This document shows positions 1-8,110 of a stretch of DNA of 12,396 bases, in pieces. The stretch covers positions 1 to 12,396 of the forward strand of contig JAYWAO010000346.1 of NCBI GenBank assembly GCA_043782365.1, given 5' to 3'. The notes under the pieces were generated by a model. The model was given only the letters and a program-made list of their open reading frames with translations. It did no database searches and was not told the DNA's origin. How positions within the stretch are numbered: the first letter of the stretch is position 1; the number at the start of each line of letters is the position of its first letter. The stretch is from CAIWCD01 sp043782365 (GTDB lineage: Bacteria; Myxococcota; Myxococcia; Myxococcales; 40CM-4-68-19). The translations under genes were made by a program, and so were the position numbers.

Positions 1-918
1 GTAGTGGTGGCCGTTCACCAGCGCTGCGCCCGTCGACGAGTGGTCGACGACCGTCGTCCCCGGAGTGCTCGGCGAGGCGACCACACCTGCGCCCGAGAAG
101 GGGTCGCTCGAGGTGCCCGCGTCAGAGGTGCCCGCGTCAGAGGTGCCCGCGTCAGAGGTGCCCGCGTCAGAGGTGCCCGCGTCAAAGGTGCCCGCGTCAG
201 AGGTGCCCGCGTCAGAGGTGCCCGCATCGCTGTCGCCAGCATCCGAGGCGCCTGCGTCAGTGCCGCCGCCCTGCGGGGAGGGAGCCTCGACCACGAAGAT
301 CTCGTAGTGGCTGATGGAGTCCTTGGTGTTGCCGGCAGCCCAGGAGATGCGCAGGAGCCCGTCGCCCGCCGCCACGCTGACGGAGGCCGGGGCGCTGGGT
401 TTCTGCATCGCGTACTGCAGCGACGCGCTGGCCACCTCGCTGTAGCTCCCCGAGCTGGTGCTGGCGTTGTAGTACCCGACGCAGAGCAGGGACGAGCCGG
501 GGCTCGCCGACGAGGAGGTGGAGCTGGCGCACGTGTCGGTGCCGAGGAAGTCGACGAGCCCGATCGGGCTGGTGGTGCCCGTCAGCGCGCTGGTCACCAC
601 GTAGGTCTGCTCGCCGGTCGTCGCGGGGGCGGTGCATCCCGACGTCTGGGTTTCCCAAATCTTGAGGCTCGTGCCGGTGACGTAGACGTTGGTCCCGGTG
701 ACGGCGCTCAGGTCCCAGGAGAAGCTGATCTTGGTGCCGGCGTCGCAGCCGGCGCGCCCGAACTTGTAGACGGCACCGGCGGTCTGGCCGGCCACCTTGA
801 CCACGCCGCCCGCGGCCTGCGCAGGAGACGCCGCGAGCAGCAGGGCGAGCGCGGCGAGGGCCATTCCTCCCAGCGGGGAGGCGCGGCGCGGTGAGGCAGG
901 TCGCGAGAGGGTTCGCAT
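1..918 (-). CDS. Secreted fibronectin type III-like protein with DAG-rich pentapeptide repeat (3' partial)
   Basis: The frame is open from ATG at 918 to the window edge, giving 306 codons with no stop, so the C-terminus is missing. Residues 1-35 form a typical signal peptide: basic start, hydrophobic stretch ALAALALLLAA, and a likely cleavage site after AQA. Residues 37-170 are a beta-rich region with four cysteines and no family I can name. From about residue 174 there is an FnIII-like domain: PSAPASVSV, then LLRISW, then SHYEIFVVEA, and near the edge LVNGHHY, which resembles the L-NG--Y signature of FnIII F strands. Between the last two lies a 50-residue tract of ten DAGxS-type units (residues 221-270). 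The product is probably exported and may be surface-anchored by a C-terminal sorting signal outside the window. There is no clear ribosome-binding site. It lies 125 bp downstream of asd, past two hairpins, so it is probably a separate transcription unit. The frame is convincing; the function is unknown. Confidence 0.8.
   Translation of the reverse strand, partial: MRTLSRPASPRRASPLGGMALAALALLLAASPAQAAGGVVKVAGQTAGAVYKFGRAGCDAGTKISFSWDLSAVTGTNVYVTGTSLKIWETQTSGCTAPATTGEQTYVVTSALTGTTSPIGLVDFLGTDTCASSTSSSASPGSSLLCVGYYNASTSSGSYSEVASASLQYAMQKPSAPASVSVAAGDGLLRISWAAGNTKDSISHYEIFVVEAPSPQGGGTDAGASDAGDSDAGTSDAGTSDAGTFDAGTSDAGTSDAGTSDAGTSDAGTSSDPFSGAGVVASPSTPGTTVVDHSSTGAALVNGHHY
109..258 (-). repeat. Tandem 15-bp repeat, ten units, coding (DAGTS)n
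   Basis: Ten consecutive 15-bp units lie in the reading frame of the secreted FnIII protein. On the plus strand the unit is AGGTGCCCGCGTCAG. Six units are identical, one differs by a single base (giving Phe for Ser), and the units at the 5' side of the gene (216-260 on the plus strand) are degenerate, encoding DAGAS, DAGDS and DAGTS. Because the unit is a multiple of three, a change in copy number alters protein length without breaking the frame. Confidence 0.95.
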
Positions 919-964
919 CGTCGGCGGCAAGATAGCAAGGCACGCGCCAGCGCGGGGGAGGCAA

Positions 965-1020
965 TCCCGCTCGCGGGCGGGAGCGCCAGCCCGCGGTCCG
1001 GGGGACAATCTGTCGGCCCC
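965..1020 (-). terminator. Two hairpins between asd and the FnIII gene
   Basis: Two inverted repeats lie in the 125-bp gap downstream of asd. One (1000-1020) pairs GGGG and GACA with TGTC and CCCC around a three-base loop with a two-base bulge. The other (965-982) pairs TCCCGC with GCGGGA across six bases. Neither is followed by a convincing T-run in the asd direction, so this is not a classical intrinsic terminator. The hairpins may aid termination or attenuation before the downstream gene. Confidence 0.3.
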
Positions 1021-1043
1021 GGATGCGCGGCGCTGACTTTTTG

Positions 1044-2102
<1,059 letters not shown>

Positions 2103-2107
2103 CGGAT

Positions 2108-2113
2108 CTCCTC
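2108..2113 (-). promoter_or_regulatory. Ribosome-binding site of asd
   Basis: GAGGAG on the minus strand ends five bases before ATG 2102. It fixes the asd start, since the same frame stays open for more than 100 codons upstream. Confidence 0.8.
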
Positions 2114-2128
2114 GAGCAGGCTTCCCGT

Positions 2129-2150
2129 GCGCGAGGCGCGCGCGAGGCGC
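2129..2150. repeat. Tandem 11-bp direct repeat in the asd leader
   Basis: The 11-mer GCGCGAGGCGC occurs twice head to tail between the glycosyltransferase stop and the asd ribosome-binding site. It is flanked by GT and AC, so the outer bases can also pair (GTGCG with CGCAC). This could be a small hairpin ahead of asd or simply a GC-rich duplication. Confidence 0.6.
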
Positions 2151-2178
2151 ACGGTTCTCCCGCCAGCGACGCGAGACG

Positions 2179-3726
2179 TCAAGGCCGGTCGTCAACACCG
2201 CTAAAGCGAGGGAACGGGGCGAGCAGCGCCCACCCCGCCGCCTGGGCGACCTGCTGCCAGCCCGGCGCAGGCGGCGTTCCCTCGGGGACCAGCGCGGCGA
2301 CCACCGGCCTCCCCTCACGCTGCTGCGGGTCGCTGGGCAGGGCCGTGACGGGCCAGGGGATGCGCTCCGTCTCGTCGGCCACCGCCGCGAGCAAAGCCAC
2401 GTCTGGCGCGGGCGCGAGCACCAGCACGTCTCCACGAGGCAGCGCCTGGAGCGGCTCTGCGAGCCCCGCGCCGAGGGGGCACGGAGGCCGCGCCAGCAGC
2501 CGGCCCAGCCCGAGCTGGTTTGCGCCCGTGGCCGCGAGCGCGAGGGTCAAGAGCGACACCGTCACCAGGTCGAGCCTGCCGAGCGTCCGCGGCCTGCCCG
2601 CCCACGCGCGGAGCCGGTCGAGCAGCGGACCCAGCGCAGCGCCGCCGAGCAGCGCCAGGAGCGGGAACGCGACGTAGACGTGGTTGCCCCACTTGCGCGC
2701 GGGCAGCGAGAGCGCGAGCAGGAGGAGCGCCGACGCGAGCGCCGTGGCCCGCAGCGCGCGCGGATCCGCGCCCGGGGCCTGCTGCTGGGTGGCCGGCGTC
2801 CGCAGCGAGAGCATCGCCGCGCCCAGCGCGAAGGGCAGCCCGGGCCAGAAGCGGCCGAGCACCACGCGCGGAACGAAGAACGTCGACGAGACGCCGTCGT
2901 GCCGCGCGCCCACCGCGCTGTCGCGGAGCTGGCGGAGCGCGTAGCCCTCCCAAAAGCCCTGGTGGAGCGCGAGGGCGTCGAGGGCGAGAAAGAGTATGAC
3001 AGGCGTGGCCGCCAGGAGCGCCACCAGGGCGGTCTGGGCGAGGCGCAGCGCCATCAGTCGCGTGGTGCCGCCTGAAGTCCGCTCCGCGAGCGCCCTGCCC
3101 GCTCCAGCACAGCAGAGCGGCGCGAGGCCGAACGGGCCCTTCACCAGGCACGCCAGCGCGCCGAAGAGCGCAGCCCAGGCGAGGTCGCGCTTCGCTGGCG
3201 GCCGCACCAAGAGCGGCACCGCGGCCGCGGTCGCGAGCAAGAGCAGCGGCGGCTCCAGGAGCAGCCGCCCGCCGTAGCGCCAGAACGATTCGGTCAGCGC
3301 CAGGAGCAGCGCGGCGGCGAGCCCGGCGCTCCCTCCGAAGGCCCTCCGGCCCGCGCGCAGCAGCACTCCGAGCGTGCCCAGCGAGAACACCGCGTGGAGC
3401 AGATCGGCGGCGCCGAGCCCGCCCAAGCGCGCCGCCAGCGCCGCGGGCCAGAAGCCGAACGGCAGGTGCTCGCGGAAGGCCGGCCAGTAGCCGGGCAGGA
3501 AGCGCAACCCGAGCCACGCGCGGTCGTCTGCGAGGTGCTGCACCAGCACGCGGTAGGCCTGCGCGTCGACGTCGTCGACATGCACACCGCGCGTCCAGCG
3601 GAGGAGCGAGAGCGCGAGCAGCAGCAGCGCCGCCGCCTCCAGCCTGCGCACGCGGCGATCCGGCACCGGCGGCAGCGGGGGCCGTGGCCGCAGCAGTGGA
3701 GCCGGCGAGGCCGCGGGGATGGCCAC
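2179..3726 (-). CDS. Polytopic membrane glycosyltransferase, GT-C/ArnT-like (GT39/GT83 type)
   Basis: This is a 515-residue integral membrane protein with many Leu/Ala-rich helices, the first at about 28-44. Right after helix 1 comes VHVDDVDAQAY (about 48-58), in the place of the acidic catalytic loop of GT-C enzymes that use polyprenyl-phosphate sugars. REHLPFGFW (about 85-93) resembles the family's PPL-YW motif, and CLVKGPFGL (about 193-201) matches the LTKGP signature of ArnT-like proteins. It probably moves a sugar from a lipid carrier to an envelope acceptor on the outer side of the inner membrane; donor and acceptor cannot be read from sequence. The start is GTG 3726, six bases after the tsaB stop, with only a weak AGG upstream, so a later start is possible. 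Its place beside uppS and cdsA suits a lipid-linked sugar role. Confidence 0.82.
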   Translation of the reverse strand: MAIPAASPAPLLRPRPPLPPVPDRRVRRLEAAALLLLALSLLRWTRGVHVDDVDAQAYRVLVQHLADDRAWLGLRFLPGYWPAFREHLPFGFWPAALAARLGGLGAADLLHAVFSLGTLGVLLRAGRRAFGGSAGLAAALLLALTESFWRYGGRLLLEPPLLLLATAAAVPLLVRPPAKRDLAWAALFGALACLVKGPFGLAPLCCAGAGRALAERTSGGTTRLMALRLAQTALVALLAATPVILFLALDALALHQGFWEGYALRQLRDSAVGARHDGVSSTFFVPRVVLGRFWPGLPFALGAAMLSLRTPATQQQAPGADPRALRATALASALLLLALSLPARKWGNHVYVAFPLLALLGGAALGPLLDRLRAWAGRPRTLGRLDLVTVSLLTLALAATGANQLGLGRLLARPPCPLGAGLAEPLQALPRGDVLVLAPAPDVALLAAVADETERIPWPVTALPSDPQQREGRPVVAALVPEGTPPAPGWQQVAQAAGWALLAPFPRFSGVDDRP

Positions 3727-3732
3727 GCGCTG

Positions 3733-4473
3733 CTAGACCTGCCCGCCCGGGACCAGCTTGCCGACCCGGCCCTCGGCGAGCGCCTTCTCGGGCTCGCTGG
3801 GCGTGAGGTAGTCGGGGGCGAGCGCGAAGAGCGCCTGCTGGTCATAGGCGGCGCCGGTGAGCTTCGGCGCACAGAGCCGCGCGACCTCCAGCGCCGAGGG
3901 CCACGCCTGCGCGCCCTCGGCTTCGAACGCGCCCGCCGCCAGCCCGAGCGTCTCCAGCGGCGCCCGGTTGCTGCGCGCGCCAGGCCCCACCAGGAGCGGG
4001 TCTGCGAGCCCGGCGAGCCACGCGGGGAGCTGCGCGGCCTGCACCACCGCGTCGGGCCGCAGGCGGGCGCCGTGCTCGTCGAAGGCAGCGAGGAAGAGCT
4101 CTCCGCGGCGCGCCTCCAGCGCCGCGACCACCGTCCGGCCCGTGCGGGGCGCGGCTGCGCGCGCGAGCGACTCCAGGCTCGACGCGCCCGCCAGCGGCTT
4201 CTTCAGCGCGTACGCGAGCCCCTTCATCGCCGCCAGCCCCACCCGCAGGCCGGTGAACGAGCCCGGGCCGAGGCCCACCGCGAGCGCGTCCACCTGCTGC
4301 AGCGTCTTGCCCGCTTCGGCGCAGAGCGCAGCGAGCGCCTCGGGGAGGAGATCTCCCGCCTTGGCCGGCGGCAGGTGCAGCGCCTGCGCGAGCGGGCGCA
4401 CTTCTCCGCCGGCGGACTCCACCAGCGCGCAAGACGTCGCAGGCGAAGCGGTATCGAGAGAGAGGATCAGCAC
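3733..4473 (-). CDS. tsaB: tRNA threonylcarbamoyladenosine biosynthesis protein TsaB
   Basis: This is the non-catalytic partner of TsaD. With TsaE they transfer the threonylcarbamoyl group to A37 of ANN-decoding tRNAs in the cytosol. The protein (246 residues from GTG 4473) begins with the ASKHA-fold strand LILSLDTASPATSCAL and carries the family hallmark GPGSFTGLR (about 69-77) followed by VGLAAMKGLA. It is slightly longer than the usual roughly 230 residues. The frame extends to a TTG at 4509, but the extra residues do not look like family sequence; neither start has a good Shine-Dalgarno. It starts 54 bp after the rseP stop and ends six bases before the glycosyltransferase GTG, so it is almost certainly co-transcribed with both. 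Confidence 0.93.
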   Translation of the reverse strand: MLILSLDTASPATSCALVESAGGEVRPLAQALHLPPAKAGDLLPEALAALCAEAGKTLQQVDALAVGLGPGSFTGLRVGLAAMKGLAYALKKPLAGASSLESLARAAAPRTGRTVVAALEARRGELFLAAFDEHGARLRPDAVVQAAQLPAWLAGLADPLLVGPGARSNRAPLETLGLAAGAFEAEGAQAWPSALEVARLCAPKLTGAAYDQQALFALAPDYLTPSEPEKALAEGRVGKLVPGGQV

Positions 4474-4527
4474 GGGCGCCCAGATCGCACGCCCGAGCGC
4501 CGCGGGCAAGCGCGCCCCGCGCTCAGC

Positions 4528-6309
4528 TCACTCGACGAACTTCCGCATCACGTCGTTGCCGAGCGCGAAGAGCATCAGGCCCAGCACGAAGACGAGGCCC
4601 ATGGTGTTGGCCACCTCGCGGAACCGCAGCGAGAGCGGCCGCCGGATCACCCCCTCGATCAGCGCCGAGAGCAGGTGGAACCCGTCGAGCACCGGGATGG
4701 GCAGCAGGTTCATCAGGCCGAGGTTCAGGCTGATCCAGCCCATCAGGAGGAAGAACGGCGCGAGCCCGAAGTCGGCCATCTTGCGGGTGACGTCGGCCAT
4801 CATCAGCGGGCCGCCGATCGCCTGCGTGGAGAGCTTCCCGGTGACCATCCGCGCGATGCCGAGCAGCATCTGCTTGCCCTTGTCGATCGTGTCCCCCACC
4901 GAGCGCGAGGCCGCCTCGCCGAAGGGATAGGCGAAGGTCACCCAGGCGTCGTCGCCGCCGCGCAGCATGCTGCGCTCAGGGAACGCGCCCAGCTCGGGGA
5001 ACAGCTTCCGCACGCCGGCGTCGTCGCGGCCCGGCCGCATGACCTGCGCCACCTCGACGTCGTGCACGGCGCCGTCGCGGAGCACCTTGAAGTGCAGCGG
5101 CGCGGGGCCCGCGGCCTGCCGCGCATGCTCGACCTCGTCGTCCCACCAGATCACCGGCTTGCCCTGCACCTCGAGCACGCGGTCGCCGCGGCGCAGGCCG
5201 GCCTTCTCGGCGGCGCTCTCGGGCTGCACGTGCGCGATGCTGTTGTCGCTCGACGCGAGCCCGAGCAGCGCCTCGACCTCGGCCGGCAGGGCGGCGCGAC
5301 CGAGCGCGGGGATGACCAACTGCCCGGTGAGCTTCTGCGCTTCCACCTGCGCGTGGTCCTGCGGGCGCCGCTCGAGCTTGGTCCCGGCGGGCGGGAGCGG
5401 CGCGGGCGGCGGCTTGCGCTCGAAGGCGATCTCCGCCGGCTCGGCGCTGCCTCCGGGCGCGCGAGAGAGGCGGGCCGCGAGCAGGTCGAGCAGCTGCTCG
5501 TAGCTCTTCACCTCATCGGCGCCGACCTTGGTGAGCGTGTCGAACTGCTGCAGCCCCGCCTTGGCGGCCGCCGTCCCGGGCCCGAGCACCGCGACCTGCG
5601 CCGTGCGCGACGCCGCCGAGATGCCGATGCGCCCGCTGCGCAGCACGCCGAGCGGGCTGTCCTCCTCGACCAGCACGGGCTGCACCGAGAGGGTCTTCTC
5701 CTCGGCGCCGCGCTGCACGCGCAGGCTGAGCGCGCGGTTCCACACCGCGGAGACCCTCTCTTGCAGCTCGGTGAAGCCGCGCACGGGGGCGCCGTCCACC
5801 GAGAGGAACCGGTCGCCGTGCCGCAGCCCGCCCTGCGCTGCCGGGGAGCCCGGCTTGACGAAGCCCACCACCGGCGCGGGCTCGGAGTGCGGGATCAAGT
5901 GTAATACCAAAGTGACGACCAGGGCGAGCAGGAAGTTCGCGCCCGGCCCGGCGAAGGCGATCGCCCCGCGCGCCAGCGGCGAGGCCTCGAGGAAGCCGCG
6001 GCCCTTGTCCTCGGGCTTCACCACCTCGCCCGGGTTGTCGCCGGAGAACTTCACGTAGCCGCCGAAGGGCAGGAGCGACCAGCGGTACTCGGTCTCGCCG
6101 ATGGTGAACCCGAAGATCTTCGGGCCGAACCCGAGCGAGAACTTCTCCGCCTTCACGCCGAACGCCTTGGCGACCAGCAGGTGGCCCATCTCGTGAACGA
6201 ACACCACCACGCTGATGAGCGCGGCGAACTCGCCCAGCGTGATGAGGCCGGAGAGCAGGTACTCACCGGCGCCAGCCAGCGTGGGCAGGGCCATCGAGAG
6301 GAGGGTCAT
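4528..6309 (-). CDS. rseP: RseP-type site-2 intramembrane zinc metalloprotease with three PDZ-like domains
   Basis: This M50 protease cleaves membrane-embedded anti-sigma factors and remnant signal peptides within the inner membrane. The 593-residue product has the zinc motif HEMGH (His39, Glu40, His43) in helix 1, PFGGYVKF at about 81-88, GPGAN at about 121-125 in helix 2, and the C-terminal metal-ligand motif NLLPIPVLDG (Asp542) before the last helices. Between the catalytic halves I see three PDZ-like segments: GSPAAQGGLRHGDRFLSVDG (about 146-214), GTAAAKAGLQQFDTLTKVGA (about 236-300) and ESAAEKAGLRRGDRVLEVQG (about 352-420). E. coli RseP has two and about 450 residues. A Pro-rich linker precedes the third. 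ATG 6309 is chosen over an upstream GTG (6363) because a promoter-like sequence lies between them; ATG 6294 is also possible. The gene sits 104 bp after cdsA. Confidence 0.95.
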   Translation of the reverse strand: MTLLSMALPTLAGAGEYLLSGLITLGEFAALISVVVFVHEMGHLLVAKAFGVKAEKFSLGFGPKIFGFTIGETEYRWSLLPFGGYVKFSGDNPGEVVKPEDKGRGFLEASPLARGAIAFAGPGANFLLALVVTLVLHLIPHSEPAPVVGFVKPGSPAAQGGLRHGDRFLSVDGAPVRGFTELQERVSAVWNRALSLRVQRGAEEKTLSVQPVLVEEDSPLGVLRSGRIGISAASRTAQVAVLGPGTAAAKAGLQQFDTLTKVGADEVKSYEQLLDLLAARLSRAPGGSAEPAEIAFERKPPPAPLPPAGTKLERRPQDHAQVEAQKLTGQLVIPALGRAALPAEVEALLGLASSDNSIAHVQPESAAEKAGLRRGDRVLEVQGKPVIWWDDEVEHARQAAGPAPLHFKVLRDGAVHDVEVAQVMRPGRDDAGVRKLFPELGAFPERSMLRGGDDAWVTFAYPFGEAASRSVGDTIDKGKQMLLGIARMVTGKLSTQAIGGPLMMADVTRKMADFGLAPFFLLMGWISLNLGLMNLLPIPVLDGFHLLSALIEGVIRRPLSLRFREVANTMGLVFVLGLMLFALGNDVMRKFVE

Positions 6310-6316
6310 GGGGATC

Positions 6317-6344
6317 AGTGTAGTGCCGGGCGGGCGCGTGGCAA
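6317..6344 (-). promoter_or_regulatory. Candidate sigma-70-type promoter of rseP
   Basis: On the minus strand TTGCCA (6339-6344) and TACACT (6317-6322) are separated by 16 bases. The -10 ends seven bases before ATG 6309, so the transcript would start at or next to the start codon, and there is no Shine-Dalgarno. It suggests that rseP, and the genes after it, can be transcribed apart from uppS-cdsA. Confidence 0.4.
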
Positions 6345-6381
6345 GGCGCGCAACAAGCCGCACGATGGAGACCTACGCGGG

Positions 6382-6394
6382 GATCTCTGAGATC
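6382..6394. other. 13-bp perfect palindrome between cdsA and rseP
   Basis: GATCTC-T-GAGATC is a perfect inverted repeat with one central base, in the 104-bp gap about 40 bp upstream of the candidate rseP -35 element. An alternative outer pairing of GGATC with GATCC exists. It could be an operator or a weak hairpin; no T-run follows. Confidence 0.45.
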
Positions 6395-6413
6395 TGATCC
6401 GATTCGCCCTGGG

Positions 6414-7265
6414 CTACTTCCCCAGCAGCCACCGCGCGCAGAGGAGCACGAAGGGCGCCGTGAAGATCAGCGCGTCGAGCCGGTCGAGCATGCCGCCGTG
6501 CCCCGGGAGCAGCTTTCCAGAGTCCTTCGCGCCGTAGGCCCGCTTCATCGCCGACTCGGAGAGGTCTCCCAGCGGCCCGAGGATGCTCGCCCCCAGGCCG
6601 ATCACCGCGCCACCCCAGAGGGGCAGGCCGGGCAGGCCCAGCTTGAAGGTGAGCAGGCCCCAGAAGACCGAGAACGCCATGCCGCCGATGGCCCCCTCCA
6701 CCGTCTTGCTCGGCGAGATGCGCGGGTAGAGCTTGTGCTTGCCGAAGGCGCGGCCCGCGAAGTAGCCGCCGGTGTCGTTCGCCCAGGTGACGGCGAGCGC
6801 GAGGAAGATCCAGACCCCGCCGCTCGGCAGCTGCCGCAGCTTCACCAGGGCCGAGAGCATCAGGCCGCCGTAGACCGCGCCCAGCACCGCGAGGCCCACC
6901 CGGCGCGGCACCAGCGCGACCTCGGGCTCGAAGAAGAGCGCGTCGATGCAGGCGGCGGCCACCAGCACCACCAGGACGATCTCCACCGAGAGGAAGCCCA
7001 GCGGCGCGTGGTGGAGGAGCGGGAGGAGGAAGGCCGCGCCCGTGGAGGCGATCACCGCGCCCGAGATCGGCGCGGCCCCGTGCTCCGGGCCCTGCAGCGG
7101 GAGCTGGTTCAGCTCGAACGCGCAGGCGGCGGCGGCCACCGAGATGAGCAGCGCGAAGGGCAGCTCTCCCTTCCACACCAGCCACAGCACCGCCGGCAGC
7201 AGCACCACCGCCGTGCCCGCGCGCAGGAGGAGGTTCTTGTTCTTCTCCTGCGCCTTCGCCTTCAC
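6414..7265 (-). CDS. cdsA: Phosphatidate cytidylyltransferase (CDP-diacylglycerol synthase)
   Basis: The product makes CDP-diacylglycerol from phosphatidate and CTP in the inner membrane, the common precursor of phosphatidylethanolamine, phosphatidylglycerol and cardiolipin. The 283-residue protein has multiple hydrophobic helices. It ends with the full CdsA signature at about 238-264: SAMKR, then KD (247-248), then PGHGGMLDRLD, which carries the metal- and CTP-binding acidic residues. WANDTGGYFAGRAFGKHKL and PRISPSKTVEG are further conserved family blocks. GTG 7265 is chosen because it overlaps the uppS stop as GTGA, a typical coupling arrangement, and the next residues (KNLLLRAGTAVVLLP) match the family N-terminus. 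The frame remains open to an in-frame start at 7373, but that would overlap uppS by over 100 bases. Confidence 0.96.
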   Translation of the reverse strand: MKAKAQEKNKNLLLRAGTAVVLLPAVLWLVWKGELPFALLISVAAAACAFELNQLPLQGPEHGAAPISGAVIASTGAAFLLPLLHHAPLGFLSVEIVLVVLVAAACIDALFFEPEVALVPRRVGLAVLGAVYGGLMLSALVKLRQLPSGGVWIFLALAVTWANDTGGYFAGRAFGKHKLYPRISPSKTVEGAIGGMAFSVFWGLLTFKLGLPGLPLWGGAVIGLGASILGPLGDLSESAMKRAYGAKDSGKLLPGHGGMLDRLDALIFTAPFVLLCARWLLGK

Positions 7266-8041
7266 CTGCTCGGGGCTGTCCGGAGCTGCGCCGAGGTCTT
7301 CCCGAACCTCCGCTCCCGCCTCTGGAAGTCGTCCAGCGCCACCAGCAGGTCCTGTTCGCCGAAGTCGGGCCACAGTGTCTCCGTGAGGTGGAGCTCGGCG
7401 TAGGCGAGCTGCCAGAGGAGGAAGTTCGAGACGCGGATCTCACCGCTCGTGCGAACCACCAGTTCGAGCGGCGGGAGGCCCGCCGTCCAGAGCCTGTCTT
7501 CTACCGCCGCAGCGTCGATGTCGTCTTCGCGCAGCGCGCCGCGGGCGACGTCCGCGGCCACTTGCCGGGCCATGTGGACGATCTCCTCGCGGCCACCGTA
7601 GCTGAGCGCCAGGGTCAGCGTCATCTGCGTGTTGGCCTGCGAGAGGTCGCGCAGCCGGTCGAGCGGCTCGCGCACCCGCGCCGGCAGCCGATCGAGCTGG
7701 CCGATGGCGTGGAGCTTGATGCCGTTGTCCATGATCTCGGCCTCCTCGCCCGCGAGGTAGTCGCGCAGGAGGTCCATCAGGCCTTCGACCTCGGTGGGCG
7801 GCCGCTCCCAGTTCTGCGCCGAGAAGGCGTAGAGCGTGAGCGCGGGCAGCCCGAGCTTGCGGGAGGCGCGGGTGACGGCGCGCACCGAGTCGCTGCCCTT
7901 GCGGTGCCCCTCCAGCCGCGGCAGGCCCCGGGTCTGCGCCCAGCGGCCGTTGCCGTCCATGATGATGCCGACGTGGCGCGGCAGCGGTCGCGCGGAGACG
8001 TCGGCGCGGAGGCGGACGAGGTCGATCACGGCGCGCACCAT
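7262..8041 (-). CDS. uppS: Undecaprenyl diphosphate synthase (cis-prenyltransferase)
   Basis: The enzyme adds eight isopentenyl units in cis to farnesyl diphosphate to give the C55 carrier lipid for peptidoglycan and other envelope glycans. The 259-residue protein has the diphosphate-binding motif HVGIIMDGNGRWA with catalytic Asp29, the block LYAFSAQNWERP, and near the end RTSGEIRVSNFLLWQLAYAE (197-216), which holds the conserved Arg/Ser and magnesium-binding Glu region. The family usually reads RTGGE here; RTSGE is a mild variant. ATG 8041 has a G-run about six bases upstream as ribosome-binding site and matches the usual N-terminus. It is the first gene of the minus-strand cluster in this window and is divergent from the Ser/Thr kinase gene. 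Confidence 0.97.
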   Translation of the reverse strand: MVRAVIDLVRLRADVSARPLPRHVGIIMDGNGRWAQTRGLPRLEGHRKGSDSVRAVTRASRKLGLPALTLYAFSAQNWERPPTEVEGLMDLLRDYLAGEEAEIMDNGIKLHAIGQLDRLPARVREPLDRLRDLSQANTQMTLTLALSYGGREEIVHMARQVAADVARGALREDDIDAAAVEDRLWTAGLPPLELVVRTSGEIRVSNFLLWQLAYAELHLTETLWPDFGEQDLLVALDDFQRRERRFGKTSAQLRTAPSR

Positions 8042-8048
8042 AGCAACC

Positions 8049-8066
8049 CCCCGGGCTCTTCCGGGG
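8049..8066 (-). promoter_or_regulatory. Hairpin overlapping the uppS ribosome-binding region
   Basis: CCCCGG and CCGGGG pair across a six-base loop in the 69-bp gap between uppS and the divergent kinase gene. In the uppS transcript the second arm is the G-run that would serve as Shine-Dalgarno, so folding could hide it. No -35/-10 pair was clear in this gap for either gene. Confidence 0.35.
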
Positions 8067-8110
8067 CCAAAACGTGCATCGGCTGCTTCTCTCTGCTTAA
8101 GCTCCACCGG

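Noticed and set aside
109..260. CRISPR-like array
   Set aside because: The repeats are contiguous 15-bp units without spacers and lie within a coding frame.
4..894. Plus-strand frames giving RGARV or VPASE repeats, and a minus-strand frame giving RAPLT repeats
   Set aside because: They are other-frame readings of the 15-bp repeat. Only the frame giving DAGTS has a signal peptide and FnIII-like motifs.
4474..4509. TTG start for tsaB
   Set aside because: It would add 12 residues without family similarity and with no ribosome-binding site; GTG 4473 fits the N-terminal strand better, although both remain possible.
3394..5904. An 836-codon open frame on the plus strand
   Set aside because: It lies opposite rseP, tsaB and the glycosyltransferase, is Arg/Gln/His-rich with no motif, and is explained by GC-rich codon bias on the other strand.
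7266..7373. Upstream start for cdsA
   Set aside because: It would overlap uppS by over 100 bases, and the added residues are Arg/Gly/Pro-rich out-of-frame sequence.
7388..8110. Long 5' extension of the kinase frame
   Set aside because: It runs antisense through uppS, and the kinase fold begins right after ATG 8111.
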